Source: CAYVLI01 sp964452105 [NCBI: uncultured Nitrospinota bacterium]
GTDB taxonomy: Bacteria; JAUXIQ01
Assembly: GCA_964452105.1 (NCBI GenBank)
Contig: CAYVLI010000183.1
Location: 1 to 5,737, forward strand
Direction of reading: 5' to 3'
DNA: 5,737 nt
Shown: one piece after another, positions 1 through 5,737 of the stretch
Layout of the letters: each line of letters starts with the position of its first letter
Position numbering within the stretch: the stretch's first letter is position 1
Position numbers and translations under genes: made by a program
The notes under the pieces: model-generated
The model's input: the letters and a program-made list of their open reading frames with translations, nothing else
What the model was told of the DNA's origin: nothing
The model's database searches: none

Positions 1-362
1 CGGTCTCGCGCATGCGCAACACCATGATACTCGCCGGAGAAAGCAGCTTTGAAGAGATAATCGAGGCTACCGACCAAGGCCTCTTCGCCAAAAAAATGGG
101 GGGAGGGAGCGTCAATCCTTCCACGGGCGATTTCAACTTCGCCGTGGAGGAGGGCTACCTCATCAAGAGCGGCAGGATAGACAAGCCCGTCAGGGGCGCG
201 ACCCTCATAGGCAACGGTGCGCTGGTGCTAAAGGATATAGACATGGTGGGGAATAACCTGGCGCAGGCTCAGGGGTTGTGCGGCGCGGGCAGCGGATGGG
301 TTCCCACCAACGTAGGTCAGCCGACCTTAAGGGTTGAGAAGCTGGTGGTGGGCGGCCGTTAA
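1..362 (+). CDS. tldD: TldD/PmbA family metalloprotease, C-terminal part (5' end outside window)
   Basis: This is the last ~120 codons of a TldD-type protein. The frame is open from base 3 and reads V-S-R before the first Met (base 12), so that Met belongs to the conserved S-R-M-R-N-T motif and is internal rather than a start. Further family landmarks, counted from this Met, are the glycine-rich G-G-G-S-V-N segment (30-35), the F-N-F-A strand (41-44), the E-G-Y-L-I motif (47-51), Cys90 in G-L-C-G, and the terminal G-Q-P-T-L-R-V (102-108) and V-G-G. TldD/PmbA proteins form a hollow heterodimeric zinc protease that degrades unfolded peptides and processes some peptide natural products. The HExxxH metal site lies in the missing upstream part, and Cys90 corresponds to the C-terminal metal ligand. 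After that Cys the sequence is G-A-G-S-G-W, where E. coli-like TldD has G-K-x-G-Q. A pmbA/tldE partner is not visible. The gene converges on the transporter operon and has no evident functional link to it. Confidence 0.88.
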   Translation, partial: VSRMRNTMILAGESSFEEIIEATDQGLFAKKMGGGSVNPSTGDFNFAVEEGYLIKSGRIDKPVRGATLIGNGALVLKDIDMVGNNLAQAQGLCGAGSGWVPTNVGQPTLRVEKLVVGGR

Positions 363-374
363 CGGCAAAATAAT

Positions 375-432
375 TCAGGGAACCTTTTTCGAAAAAGGCT
401 TCCTGCGCCCTTTTAGTAAAAAGGTTCCCTGA
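375..432. terminator. Inverted repeat between convergent genes, probable bidirectional terminator
   Basis: Bases 375-389 (TCAGGGAACCTTTTT) are the exact reverse complement of bases 418-432, with a 28-base loop. Inside it, 383-398 is a perfect 16-bp palindrome (CCTTTTTCGAAAAAGG). A second, competing hairpin pairs 379-390 with 391-403, with one bulged C at 399. Read on the minus strand, this shorter hairpin is followed by CTGAATTATTTT, a moderately T-rich tail that would suit the end of the livF operon. On the plus strand no long T-run follows the outer stem. The position, 13 bp after the tldD stop and 4 bp after the livF stop, argues for transcription termination in both directions. It could also be a copy of a dispersed palindromic repeat. 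Confidence 0.6.
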
Positions 433-435
433 TGT

Positions 436-1227
436 TTACATCATCCAGCGCTTGCGGCGCCTATAGTGTTTTACTTCCTTGAAGCTCTTTTTCCCCCGGT
501 CGGTGATGCCCAGATAGAACTCTTTGATGTCATCGTTGTTCCGCAATTCATCTGCGGTCCCGCTCATTACCACCTTCCCGCTCTCGAGGATGTAACCGTA
601 CTGAGCGATTGAGAGCGCCATGACCGCGTTCTGTTCCACCACCAGGAAGGAGACGTTCTCCTCCTTGTTCAAGCGGATAACGATCTCGAAAATCTCCTGT
701 ACCAACTGCGGCGCCAGGCCTAAAGAGGGCTCGTCCAGAAGGAGCAGCCTCGGGCGCGACATAATTCCTCGCCCGATGGCCAGCATCTGCTGCTCCCCAC
801 CCGAGAGATATCCGGATCTGACCCGCGCTCGCTCCGCCAGCCTGGGAAAGTATTCATAGACCAACTCCAGATCGCGGCGGATCTGGGCCTTGCCCTTGCG
901 AATGTGTGCGCCTACCATCAGGTTCTCTTCGGTGCTCAGATGCTCGAAGACCCGTCTCCCTTCCGGCACCAGGGCGATGCCCCTTTTGACTATTTCACCG
1001 GGAGTTCTCTTCTGGATGGACTCATCATCCATCTCGATCGTGCCCCTGGTCACCTCTCCGTTCTCGACCCCGATGAGACCGGAGATGGCTTTAAGGGTGG
1101 TGGACTTACCGGCCCCGTTGGCCCCGAGGAGGGTAATGATCCCCCCCTCGGGCACCTCCAGAGAAAGCCCCTTGATGACCAGGAAAATATTCTCGAAAAT
1201 TACCTCGATGTTGTTTATGCTAAGCAT
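436..1227 (-). CDS. livF: Branched-chain-type ABC transporter ATP-binding subunit LivF
   Basis: Cytoplasmic ATPase subunit of a LivKHMGF-type importer, 263 aa. Walker A is G-A-N-G-A-G-K-S-T (35-43), the signature is L-S-G-G-E-Q-Q (141-147), Walker B is L-L-L-L-D-E (161-166) and the D-loop is S-L-G-L-A-P (168-173). The V-P-E-G-R-R-V-F stretch (87-94) marks LivF as opposed to LivG. The switch (H-loop) position reads V-E-Q-N (197-200), with Gln in place of the usual His, as is common in LivF. All ATPase motifs are intact. The protein runs ~20 residues past the usual end with a very basic tail (R256-R260 is R-R-R-K-R). The start is well fixed: the livK stop TGA lies in the same frame 15 bases upstream and this is the only ATG after it. 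No strong Shine-Dalgarno precedes it (weak GGAAAAG), so translation is probably coupled to livK. It is the last gene of the operon, ending at the inverted repeat. Confidence 0.95.
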   Translation of the reverse strand: MLSINNIEVIFENIFLVIKGLSLEVPEGGIITLLGANGAGKSTTLKAISGLIGVENGEVTRGTIEMDDESIQKRTPGEIVKRGIALVPEGRRVFEHLSTEENLMVGAHIRKGKAQIRRDLELVYEYFPRLAERARVRSGYLSGGEQQMLAIGRGIMSRPRLLLLDEPSLGLAPQLVQEIFEIVIRLNKEENVSFLVVEQNAVMALSIAQYGYILESGKVVMSGTADELRNNDDIKEFYLGITDRGKKSFKEVKHYRRRKRWMM

Positions 1228-1239
1228 TTGGCTTTTCCA

Positions 1240-2517
1240 TCAATCTCCGGCCTTGGCGGCTTCGGCAAGCTGTTTCATGACTTCATCCCTGAAGCCGTGG
1301 AACCAGTCGCTGCCTTTAATGAATGTGCCATTCTTAACCTTGGCAAGCTGAGTCCATCCGCCGCCCTCATGGTCGTGAGGAGTAATCTCCAGGGGAGGCA
1401 CGATGCCGCCCAGTGTGAAGCCCTTGATCATCTCGAAGCCGTTTTTCACCTGTTCCCCGGTAACAGGGTAACCATACTTCTCTACGGCTAACCTGATGGC
1501 TTCCAGGGGTACGCCCATCCATACTATACCCTGGTTATAAGCGCTGCTGATCTCCAACATCTCCCTTGGCGCTGGTTTGTTCTCATCTGCGTACATCTTT
1601 TTTATTTCTCTGATGACCGAGTAGTCAAACCCTACACCGGCGAATCTTAAGCATTGATATCCTTCGGCGACTTTCGGTCCCGCGCCTACAAGGTCATGCT
1701 CGCTACAGGCCCAGACGAAGCCGATGACATGGTCCAGGGGGAAGCCGTTGCGATGCAACTCTTTCATGGCTATGGCCGGGGACTTACTCCAGGTATGTAA
1801 TATCACCCAGTCCGCCTTATACCTCCTGGTGATGTCCAGAATCTGGGCGCTCTGCTCTATTCCGGGAGAAGGGATACCCCAGGATTTGAACTTGAAGCCC
1901 AGCTTTTTCTGAAGCCTGTTAAAAATGGGGAAAGGTTCTCTCCCGGCGGGGTTATCCCAATACAGGTAGGCGATCTTGGGCATTCCCGATTTGCCTTCCG
2001 CTTTCCACTGGTCCAAAACATATTTGATCGATGCCCCGGCCTGGGACCAATAGCTCGCCGCTATTGGGAATACATAGGGGAACCGCGTTCCGTCAGCAGC
2101 ATCCGCCCTGCCGAACCCAGGGCTGGTGATGGGTATCTTGTCATTGGTGGCTCGTTCGGTTAAGGCATAGACTATGGGAGTACCCCATGCGGGAGTGTAA
2201 ACCGCACCCGCAGCTTTAAAACGCTCATAGGCCTCGACTGCCAGGGGCACTTTGTAACCCATTTCATGCTCGAGGGCATTGATGGGATGGCCGGCAATTC
2301 CGCCTTTTCTATTTGTGAGGTTGATTAAATCACGGCCGGCCTGCGAAATGGGGATGCCGAAAAGCTGAGTTGGCCCAGTGGTGTCATACATGAAACCGAT
2401 GGTGATGGCCCCTTTCTCCTGGGCCGGAGCGAGTGTCCCAAACCCTCCGACCAGAATAAGGGCTACCGTGGACATGAAACAAAACAATAGAGCTAACCGC
2501 TGTTTTTTAGACCACAT
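1240..2517 (-). CDS. livK: Periplasmic substrate-binding protein of branched-chain-type ABC transporter (LivK-like)
   Basis: 425-aa solute-binding protein of the Peripla_BP_6 (LivK/AmiC) fold. The N-terminus is a classic Sec signal peptide: basic M-W-S-K-K-Q-R, a hydrophobic core at about 8-26, and a likely cleavage near A-P-A-Q (30-33). Cys13 is not in a lipobox, so a soluble periplasmic protein is expected. The mature protein starts with the typical first strand I-T-I-G-F-M-Y-D-T-T-G-P (38-49), followed by a helix with G-R-D-L-I-N and G-G-I-A-G-H-P-I (72-79). Lobe 1 continues through P-A-W-G-T-P-I (109-115) and I-P-I-T-S-P-G-F-G (128-136), and lobe 2 contains A-D-W-V-I-L-H (235-241). The pocket region differs from E. 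coli LivJ/LivK, and the acyl-CoA synthetase in the operon points to a carboxylate ligand, so the symbol states the family and not leucine specificity. A strong ribosome binding site and a promoter candidate precede the ATG, which fits the high expression these proteins usually need. Confidence 0.92.
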   Translation of the reverse strand: MWSKKQRLALLFCFMSTVALILVGGFGTLAPAQEKGAITIGFMYDTTGPTQLFGIPISQAGRDLINLTNRKGGIAGHPINALEHEMGYKVPLAVEAYERFKAAGAVYTPAWGTPIVYALTERATNDKIPITSPGFGRADAADGTRFPYVFPIAASYWSQAGASIKYVLDQWKAEGKSGMPKIAYLYWDNPAGREPFPIFNRLQKKLGFKFKSWGIPSPGIEQSAQILDITRRYKADWVILHTWSKSPAIAMKELHRNGFPLDHVIGFVWACSEHDLVGAGPKVAEGYQCLRFAGVGFDYSVIREIKKMYADENKPAPREMLEISSAYNQGIVWMGVPLEAIRLAVEKYGYPVTGEQVKNGFEMIKGFTLGGIVPPLEITPHDHEGGGWTQLAKVKNGTFIKGSDWFHGFRDEVMKQLAEAAKAGD

Positions 2518-2523
2518 ACGCTT

Positions 2524-2530
2524 CTCCCCT
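2524..2530 (-). promoter_or_regulatory. Strong ribosome binding site of livK
   Basis: On the minus strand AGGGGAG ends 6 bases before the livK ATG at 2517. It is a good anti-16S match at ideal spacing and settles this start. The livH gene has the same GGGGAG core. Confidence 0.8.
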
Positions 2531-2564
2531 CTTTGGATGGAAAAAAATTAAATTAATGGTTAAC

Positions 2565-2586
2565 AATCATCAGCTAATCATCATCT
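2565..2586. repeat. Two 11-bp direct repeats in the livK leader, possible operator
   Basis: AATCATCAGCT (2565-2575) is followed directly by AATCATCATCT (2576-2586), matching at 10 of 11 positions. The period is about one helical turn, so a protein binding both copies would contact the same face of DNA. If the upstream -10 element is used, the repeats span roughly the transcription start and the first 20 transcribed bases, a repressor-type position. The sequence is short and AT-rich, so chance is a real alternative. Confidence 0.3.
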
Positions 2587-2590
2587 TCAA

Positions 2591-2618
2591 ATTATAGCAA
2601 TCAATAACTAAATAGCAA
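2591..2618 (-). promoter_or_regulatory. Candidate sigma-70 promoter for livK with extended -10
   Basis: On the minus strand a perfect TATAAT (+ strand 2591-2596) is preceded by TGC (2597-2599), giving the full extended -10 consensus TGnTATAAT. A TTGCTA hexamer (2613-2618, 4 of 6 matches to TTGACA) lies 16 bases further upstream. Transcription would start near 2584 and leave a leader of about 67 bases before the livK ATG. It would allow extra livK-livF transcript on top of read-through from the upstream genes. The call rests only on consensus matching in AT-rich DNA. Confidence 0.5.
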
Positions 2619-2630
2619 TCAATAACTAAA
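2595..2630. repeat. 18-bp perfect tandem duplication across the livM stop codon
   Basis: TAGCAATCAATAACTAAA occurs twice in exact tandem (2595-2612 and 2613-2630). The right copy encodes the last codons of livM (F-S-Y-stop) plus 6 bases beyond; the left copy lies wholly in the intergenic gap. Because 18 is a multiple of three, the same F-S-Y-stop is present again in frame downstream of the real stop. The TAGCAA ends of the two copies overlap the proposed -10 region and form the -35 hexamer of the livK promoter candidate. Confidence 0.95.
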
Positions 2631-3695
2631 CGGCCAAACTCTGAAATAAGCCTTGACATTTCTCCAGAGCTTGTTCAGACCCTCCGGTTCGAGGACCAGG
2701 AAGATTATTATCAACGCCCCGAAGAGAACGATACGCAACTGGGTAAAGATGGCTGTGACGCCGCCCAGTTGGCCGGGTTCAGTGAACAGAGGCGCTAATT
2801 TATCCAGGACGCCTCTTAAAAAGGGGTTCATAAGGGTTACGAATGCAGCGCCGAAGATGGATCCCAAAATGCTCCCCATCCCACCTATGATGATCATGGC
2901 CAGGTAATCGATGGACACCATCAGGTCGAAGGCCTCGTAGGTGGCTATCCTCCAGTAATATGCGTACATGGCGCCTGCGACTCCGGCGTAGAAGGAAGCC
3001 ATGGCGAAGGCCAGGAGCTTATACTTAAAGAGATTTATGCCCAGCGCTTCAGCGGCTATGTCCCTGTCTCTGATTGCGACGAAGGCCCGGCCTATGGGAC
3101 TGCGGACTATGTTCATGGCCGCTATAATAGCGATGGCCGCAATAATCAGGTTAAGATAGTAATAATCCCTCATGCTCTCTACCACCCAGCCGCCGAAATG
3201 AACCAGGGGCACGCTCTTGGTGGCCTCGGCGCCCCCGCTTATGGGGGTGACGTGTATCATTATCCATTCGGTGATGAGCTGGGCGGCCCAGGTGGCGATG
3301 GCGAGGTATAGACCTTTTACCCGGAGGGAGGGGATACCGAAGACGATTCCCCATAGGGCCGCGGCTACGCCGCCGAAGATTATGCCCAGCCAGAAGGGCA
3401 TGTGGAAGGTGGTTACTCCATGGGCGGCGGCATAGGCGCCCACCATGATGAAGGCGGCATGTCCGATTGATATCTGGCCGCAGTAACCGGTCAACAGGTT
3501 GAGCCCCAATGCTCCCACCACGGCGATGAATACCAGGTTGAGCATATTAAGGTAGTAATTGGTAGCTATTAAGGGGATGACTATGAAGAAGATAACACTG
3601 ACTACCACCACCGTCCAGAAGGTCAGGGGCAGTGGGAAAAGAGCCATATCGGATTTGTAGCTGGTCTTGAAAACCCCGCATTCTCTGTTGAACAT
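2619..3695 (-). CDS. livM: Branched-chain-type ABC transporter permease LivM
   Basis: 358-aa inner-membrane permease of the BPD_transp_2 family, which pairs with LivH to form the translocation channel. Conserved LivM landmarks are T-G-Y-C-G-Q-I-S-I-G-H-A-A-F (69-82), I-P-S-L-R-V-K-G-L-Y-L-A-I (121-133), the cytoplasmic coupling loop R-S-P-I-G-R-A-F-V-A-I-R-D (198-210) with A-L-G-I-N (217-221), and G-G-M-G-S-I-L-G-S (271-279). Hydrophobic segments cover about 25-45, 50-68, 78-92, 102-120, 180-197, 226-247, 262-288 and 320-336. The C-terminus L-E-P-E-G-L followed by a short amphipathic tail ending W-P-F-S-Y is typical of the LivM group. The start codon lies 6 bp after the livH stop, with only a weak Shine-Dalgarno-like GAAAGGG far upstream; Met17 is a possible alternative start, but it has no better ribosome binding site. 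The stop lies inside the tandem duplication. Confidence 0.95.
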   Translation of the reverse strand: MFNRECGVFKTSYKSDMALFPLPLTFWTVVVVSVIFFIVIPLIATNYYLNMLNLVFIAVVGALGLNLLTGYCGQISIGHAAFIMVGAYAAAHGVTTFHMPFWLGIIFGGVAAALWGIVFGIPSLRVKGLYLAIATWAAQLITEWIMIHVTPISGGAEATKSVPLVHFGGWVVESMRDYYYLNLIIAAIAIIAAMNIVRSPIGRAFVAIRDRDIAAEALGINLFKYKLLAFAMASFYAGVAGAMYAYYWRIATYEAFDLMVSIDYLAMIIIGGMGSILGSIFGAAFVTLMNPFLRGVLDKLAPLFTEPGQLGGVTAIFTQLRIVLFGALIIIFLVLEPEGLNKLWRNVKAYFRVWPFSY

Positions 3696-3701
3696 AGCGG
3701 T

Positions 3702-4586
3702 CTATACCCTTTCTATTGTCTCTTCACCGAAAATTCCATGTGGCTGGAAGAGCAGCCATACGATCATGATGACAAAGGGCACCAAATTCTTGGTCCCCCC
3801 TCCCACGTAATAATCCAGATAGCCTGCTGCTATATTTTCTGCTGCGCCTATTATCAGGCCTCCTATGATTACACCGGGGATGCTGGTCAATCCGCCAAGG
3901 ATAATCACGGGGAACACCTTCAATCCGACCAGAGAAGTGTGTACATCCGCTCCTATCATGTTGCCCCATATCACGCCTCCGATGGCGGCCACTACTCCGG
4001 CAAGCGCCCATACCAGAGCGAAAAAACGCCTGACATTGATGCCCATGGCCTGAGCCGTCGAGGTATCATCAGCCACGGCGCGTAATGCGATTCCGGTGCG
4101 GCTCCGCAGGAATATAAAGCTGAAAAGGCCTATGAAAGCCAGGCTTATTATAGCGCCCACCAGATGGATGGGTTTTATGAGAAGGGGTCCCACTACGTAA
4201 GGAAATTCCCTGACCGGAAGAGGGATGTCCAGCGTTCTTGCGCCCCAGGTTATAAGGAGCCCTCCTCTCAATATACCTGCCAGCCCTATGGTGGCCATGA
4301 TTACGGCTATCACATCACGCCCTATAAGCGGACGGAGCACCAGCCTCTCGACAATCACGCCTAATATCACCATGAACCCCAGGCCGATGATAATGGAGAT
4401 AACAAGATTTATATGATATAACTGCAAACAGGCGGCGGTAAGAAATCCACCGAACATCACGAACTCACCCTGGGCGAAGTTTATAGCCCCGGACGCTTTA
4501 TAGATAAGAACGAATCCGAGAGCCACGAGGGCGTACACCATCCCCGTGAACAAGCCTGCCACTAAAAGTAGAAAAAAGAAACCCAT
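3702..4586 (-). CDS. livH: Branched-chain-type ABC transporter permease LivH
   Basis: 294-aa inner-membrane permease, the usual LivH length, second half of the channel with LivM. Landmarks are G-A-I-N-F-A-Q-G-E-F-V-M-F-G (33-46), the E-R-L-V-L-R-P-L stretch (80-87), the coupling loop R-S-R-T-G-I-A-L-R-A-V-A (161-172) followed by A-M-G-I-N (180-184), and the late glycine-rich V-I-I-L-G-G-L-T-S-I-P-G (227-238). Hydrophobic helices cover about 3-30, 40-54, 60-78, 92-112, 138-160, 188-210, 224-250 and 268-281, and the protein ends with the family's Q-P-x-G-I-F-G motif (281-287). The start has a strong ribosome binding site. The gene lies 26 bp after the acyl-CoA synthetase stop and 6 bp before livM, so the three are almost certainly co-transcribed. 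Confidence 0.96.
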   Translation of the reverse strand: MGFFFLLLVAGLFTGMVYALVALGFVLIYKASGAINFAQGEFVMFGGFLTAACLQLYHINLVISIIIGLGFMVILGVIVERLVLRPLIGRDVIAVIMATIGLAGILRGGLLITWGARTLDIPLPVREFPYVVGPLLIKPIHLVGAIISLAFIGLFSFIFLRSRTGIALRAVADDTSTAQAMGINVRRFFALVWALAGVVAAIGGVIWGNMIGADVHTSLVGLKVFPVIILGGLTSIPGVIIGGLIIGAAENIAAGYLDYYVGGGTKNLVPFVIMIVWLLFQPHGIFGEETIERV

Positions 4587-4593
4587 GAATCTG

Positions 4594-4603
4594 CTCCCCT
4601 CCT
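4594..4603 (-). promoter_or_regulatory. Strong ribosome binding site of livH
   Basis: Minus-strand AGGAGGGGAG ends 7 bases before the livH ATG at 4586. It is an extended purine-rich Shine-Dalgarno in the 26-bp gap after the synthetase stop, and it makes independent initiation of livH likely. Confidence 0.8.
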
Positions 4604-4612
4604 CGTTCGGGC

Positions 4613-5737
4613 CTAGCCGCCGGACGTAGCGGCCGCTGTCGCTTCGGCGTCTTTCAATGCGCAGATGCGTAATGATGATTCGATGCTGGCCTGGCGTCCG
4701 TCTTCGAAAGTGATGTTTGTGGCGACTGTTATTTCTTCGTTATCCAGGTAGAAAGCTTCTATAATATCCGCATATTTTTCGGCGATGAATCCACGTCGAA
4801 TTTTCCTGGTTCTGGTGATTTCGGCGTCGTCGGCGTCCAGCTCCTTGTTGAGGATGATGAACTTCCTTATCCGGGTCTTGTTCATCTGCGGGTCATGAGC
4901 CAGGCTTTTGTTGACTCCGGCTATCTGTTCCATGAGCAAATTATATATTTCCGGTTTCTGCGACAGCTCCATGTAGCTTGTGTAGCTGAGGCCTTTGCGC
5001 TCCGCCCAGTTGCCCACATTGCCTGCATCTATATTTATGATGGCGGATACGTAGGGCCTTCCCTTCCCTATGGCTACCACTTCCTTGATGTAAGGGCTGA
5101 ATTTCAGTTTGTTTTCGATAAATTGAGGAGCGAAGATGGTCCCGTCGGAGAGGGAGCTGACGTCTTTTGCCCGGTCTATTATCCTTATATGTCCGTCATC
5201 GCCGATATATCCAGCATCCCCGGTATGCAACCAGCCACCTTCGACCGTCTTGCTGGTGGCTTCATCATTTTTGTAATATCCCTGGAAAACTCCGGGCGCC
5301 TTGAGCAGCACCTCACCCTTATCCGAAAGCTTGACTTCGACCTCCGGAAGCGGCTTGCCTACCGTCTCGGGGTTGGCTTCGTTATCGGGCTGCATGGTGG
5401 CCAGGGCGCTTACCTCTGTAAGCCCGTAAAGCTGCTTGTAATTGATGCCCAGGGAGCGGTAGAACTTGAATATCTCGGGACCCAGAGCCGCTCCGCCCGT
5501 GTAAGCTTTACGAGCCCGAGCCATCCCCAACTGGTCTTTCAAGGGGCTGAATACGAAGAATCGGCCCAACATATAAAGGAATCGCAGTCCGAATCCCAGG
5601 CTCTTTTTTTCCAACTTCCTCTCGATGACTTCATTTCCGATTTTCATGAAGTAGTTGAAAAGCGCTCGTTTAAGCCTGTCCGAATCCTCTATCTTCACCT
5701 GCACTTCGGCGAGTATTCTTTCCCAGATTCCGGGGGG
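4613..5737 (-). CDS. FAA1-type (long-chain) acyl-CoA synthetase, AMP-binding; N-terminus outside window
   Basis: The C-terminal ~374 codons of an ATP-dependent acyl-CoA synthetase, which joins a carboxylic acid to CoA through an acyl-adenylate. The frame stays open to the right edge and reads W-E-R-I-L-A-E-V-Q before the GTG at 5704. W-E-x-I is conserved inside this family, so that GTG is not a start. Counting from the GTG codon, motifs are Y-G-L-T-E (93-97, adenylate binding), G-W-L-H-T-G-D (157-163, ribose-binding Asp), I-I-D-R-A-K-D (175-181, domain hinge), P-Q-F-I-E-N-K-L (193-200), and T-R-T-R-K-I-R-R (297-304), in which K301 is the likely catalytic lysine. The ATP P-loop would lie upstream, outside the window. 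The family is ~600 aa, so about 60% is seen. The long insert before the C-terminal lysine and the D-G-T-x-F-A-P-Q-F pattern fit FAA1 (COG1022) rather than acetyl-CoA synthetase. The first gene seen in the operon, it probably activates the imported acid. Acyl chain specificity cannot be read. Confidence 0.92.
   Translation of the reverse strand, partial: PPGIWERILAEVQVKIEDSDRLKRALFNYFMKIGNEVIERKLEKKSLGFGLRFLYMLGRFFVFSPLKDQLGMARARKAYTGGAALGPEIFKFYRSLGINYKQLYGLTEVSALATMQPDNEANPETVGKPLPEVEVKLSDKGEVLLKAPGVFQGYYKNDEATSKTVEGGWLHTGDAGYIGDDGHIRIIDRAKDVSSLSDGTIFAPQFIENKLKFSPYIKEVVAIGKGRPYVSAIINIDAGNVGNWAERKGLSYTSYMELSQKPEIYNLLMEQIAGVNKSLAHDPQMNKTRIRKFIILNKELDADDAEITRTRKIRRGFIAEKYADIIEAFYLDNEEITVATNITFEDGRQASIESSLRICALKDAEATAAATSGG

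Noticed and set aside
12-14. ATG as the start of a small 116-aa protein
   Set aside because: The frame is open to the left edge and the Met belongs to the conserved R-M-R-N-T motif of TldD, so the gene is simply cut by the window.
1225-1242. LivK-LivF fusion by stop-codon read-through, since both genes share a frame with only TGA and four codons between them
   Set aside because: LivK is exported and LivF is cytoplasmic, so a fusion makes no topological sense. Ordinary translational coupling explains the spacing.
904-1491. 195-codon open frame on the plus strand across the livK-livF junction
   Set aside because: It is antisense to two genes with complete family motifs, resembles no family I know, and has no ribosome binding site I could identify. 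It is a shadow frame.
2479-2481. Cys13 of LivK as a lipoprotein attachment site
   Set aside because: The residues before it (L-L-F) do not form a lipobox and it sits too early in the hydrophobic core. A normal signal peptidase I site follows near residue 33.
3724-4011. 95-codon minus-strand frame inside livH
   Set aside because: It lies in another frame of a well-supported permease gene and is rich in Arg, Gly and His, as expected of an out-of-frame shadow.
5702-5704. GTG as the start of the acyl-CoA synthetase
   Set aside because: Conserved family sequence (W-E-R-I) continues in frame upstream to the window edge, and the N-terminal ATP-binding half would be missing.

Overview
The window looks like part of a chromosome from a Gram-negative, probably anaerobic bacterium, most likely a member of the Desulfobacterota (former Deltaproteobacteria). 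This is an inference from three points: a branched-chain-type ABC transporter operon that carries an acyl-CoA synthetase gene, a substrate-binding protein with a plain signal peptide and no lipobox (as expected in a diderm cell), and LivF and LivM C-terminal tails that I recall from that group. A TldD variant like the one here also occurs in Clostridia, so the assignment is tentative.

Layout from left to right. Bases 1-362 (+) are the 3' end of a tldD-type gene whose start lies outside the window. Bases 363-435 separate two convergent genes and hold a perfect 15-bp inverted repeat with a nested palindrome, probably a bidirectional terminator. Everything after that is on the minus strand and is transcribed right to left: an acyl-CoA synthetase of the FAA1 type (4613-5737, N-terminus outside the window), livH permease (3702-4586), livM permease (2619-3695), livK periplasmic binding protein (1240-2517) and livF ATPase (436-1227). 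Gaps are short (26, 6 and 12 bp) except for a 97-bp AT-rich gap in front of livK. That gap holds an 18-bp tandem duplication, a good extended -10 promoter candidate, an 11-bp repeat and a strong ribosome binding site.

How the genes fit together: LivK would capture a solute in the periplasm, LivH and LivM form the channel, and LivF supplies one of the two ATPase subunits. The usual partner LivG is not in the window and may lie beyond the right edge. The synthetase would convert an imported carboxylic acid to its CoA thioester. The set therefore reads as an uptake-and-activation module for a carboxylate (fatty, aromatic or dicarboxylic acid), rather than a plain leucine/isoleucine/valine importer. 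The substrate cannot be named from sequence alone.

I see no CRISPR array, tRNA, rRNA, insertion sequence or phage gene, and no gene-free stretch longer than 300 bases. I found no wholly new system. The most interesting points are the synthetase-transporter pairing and the small duplication that ends livM and seems to build the livK promoter.
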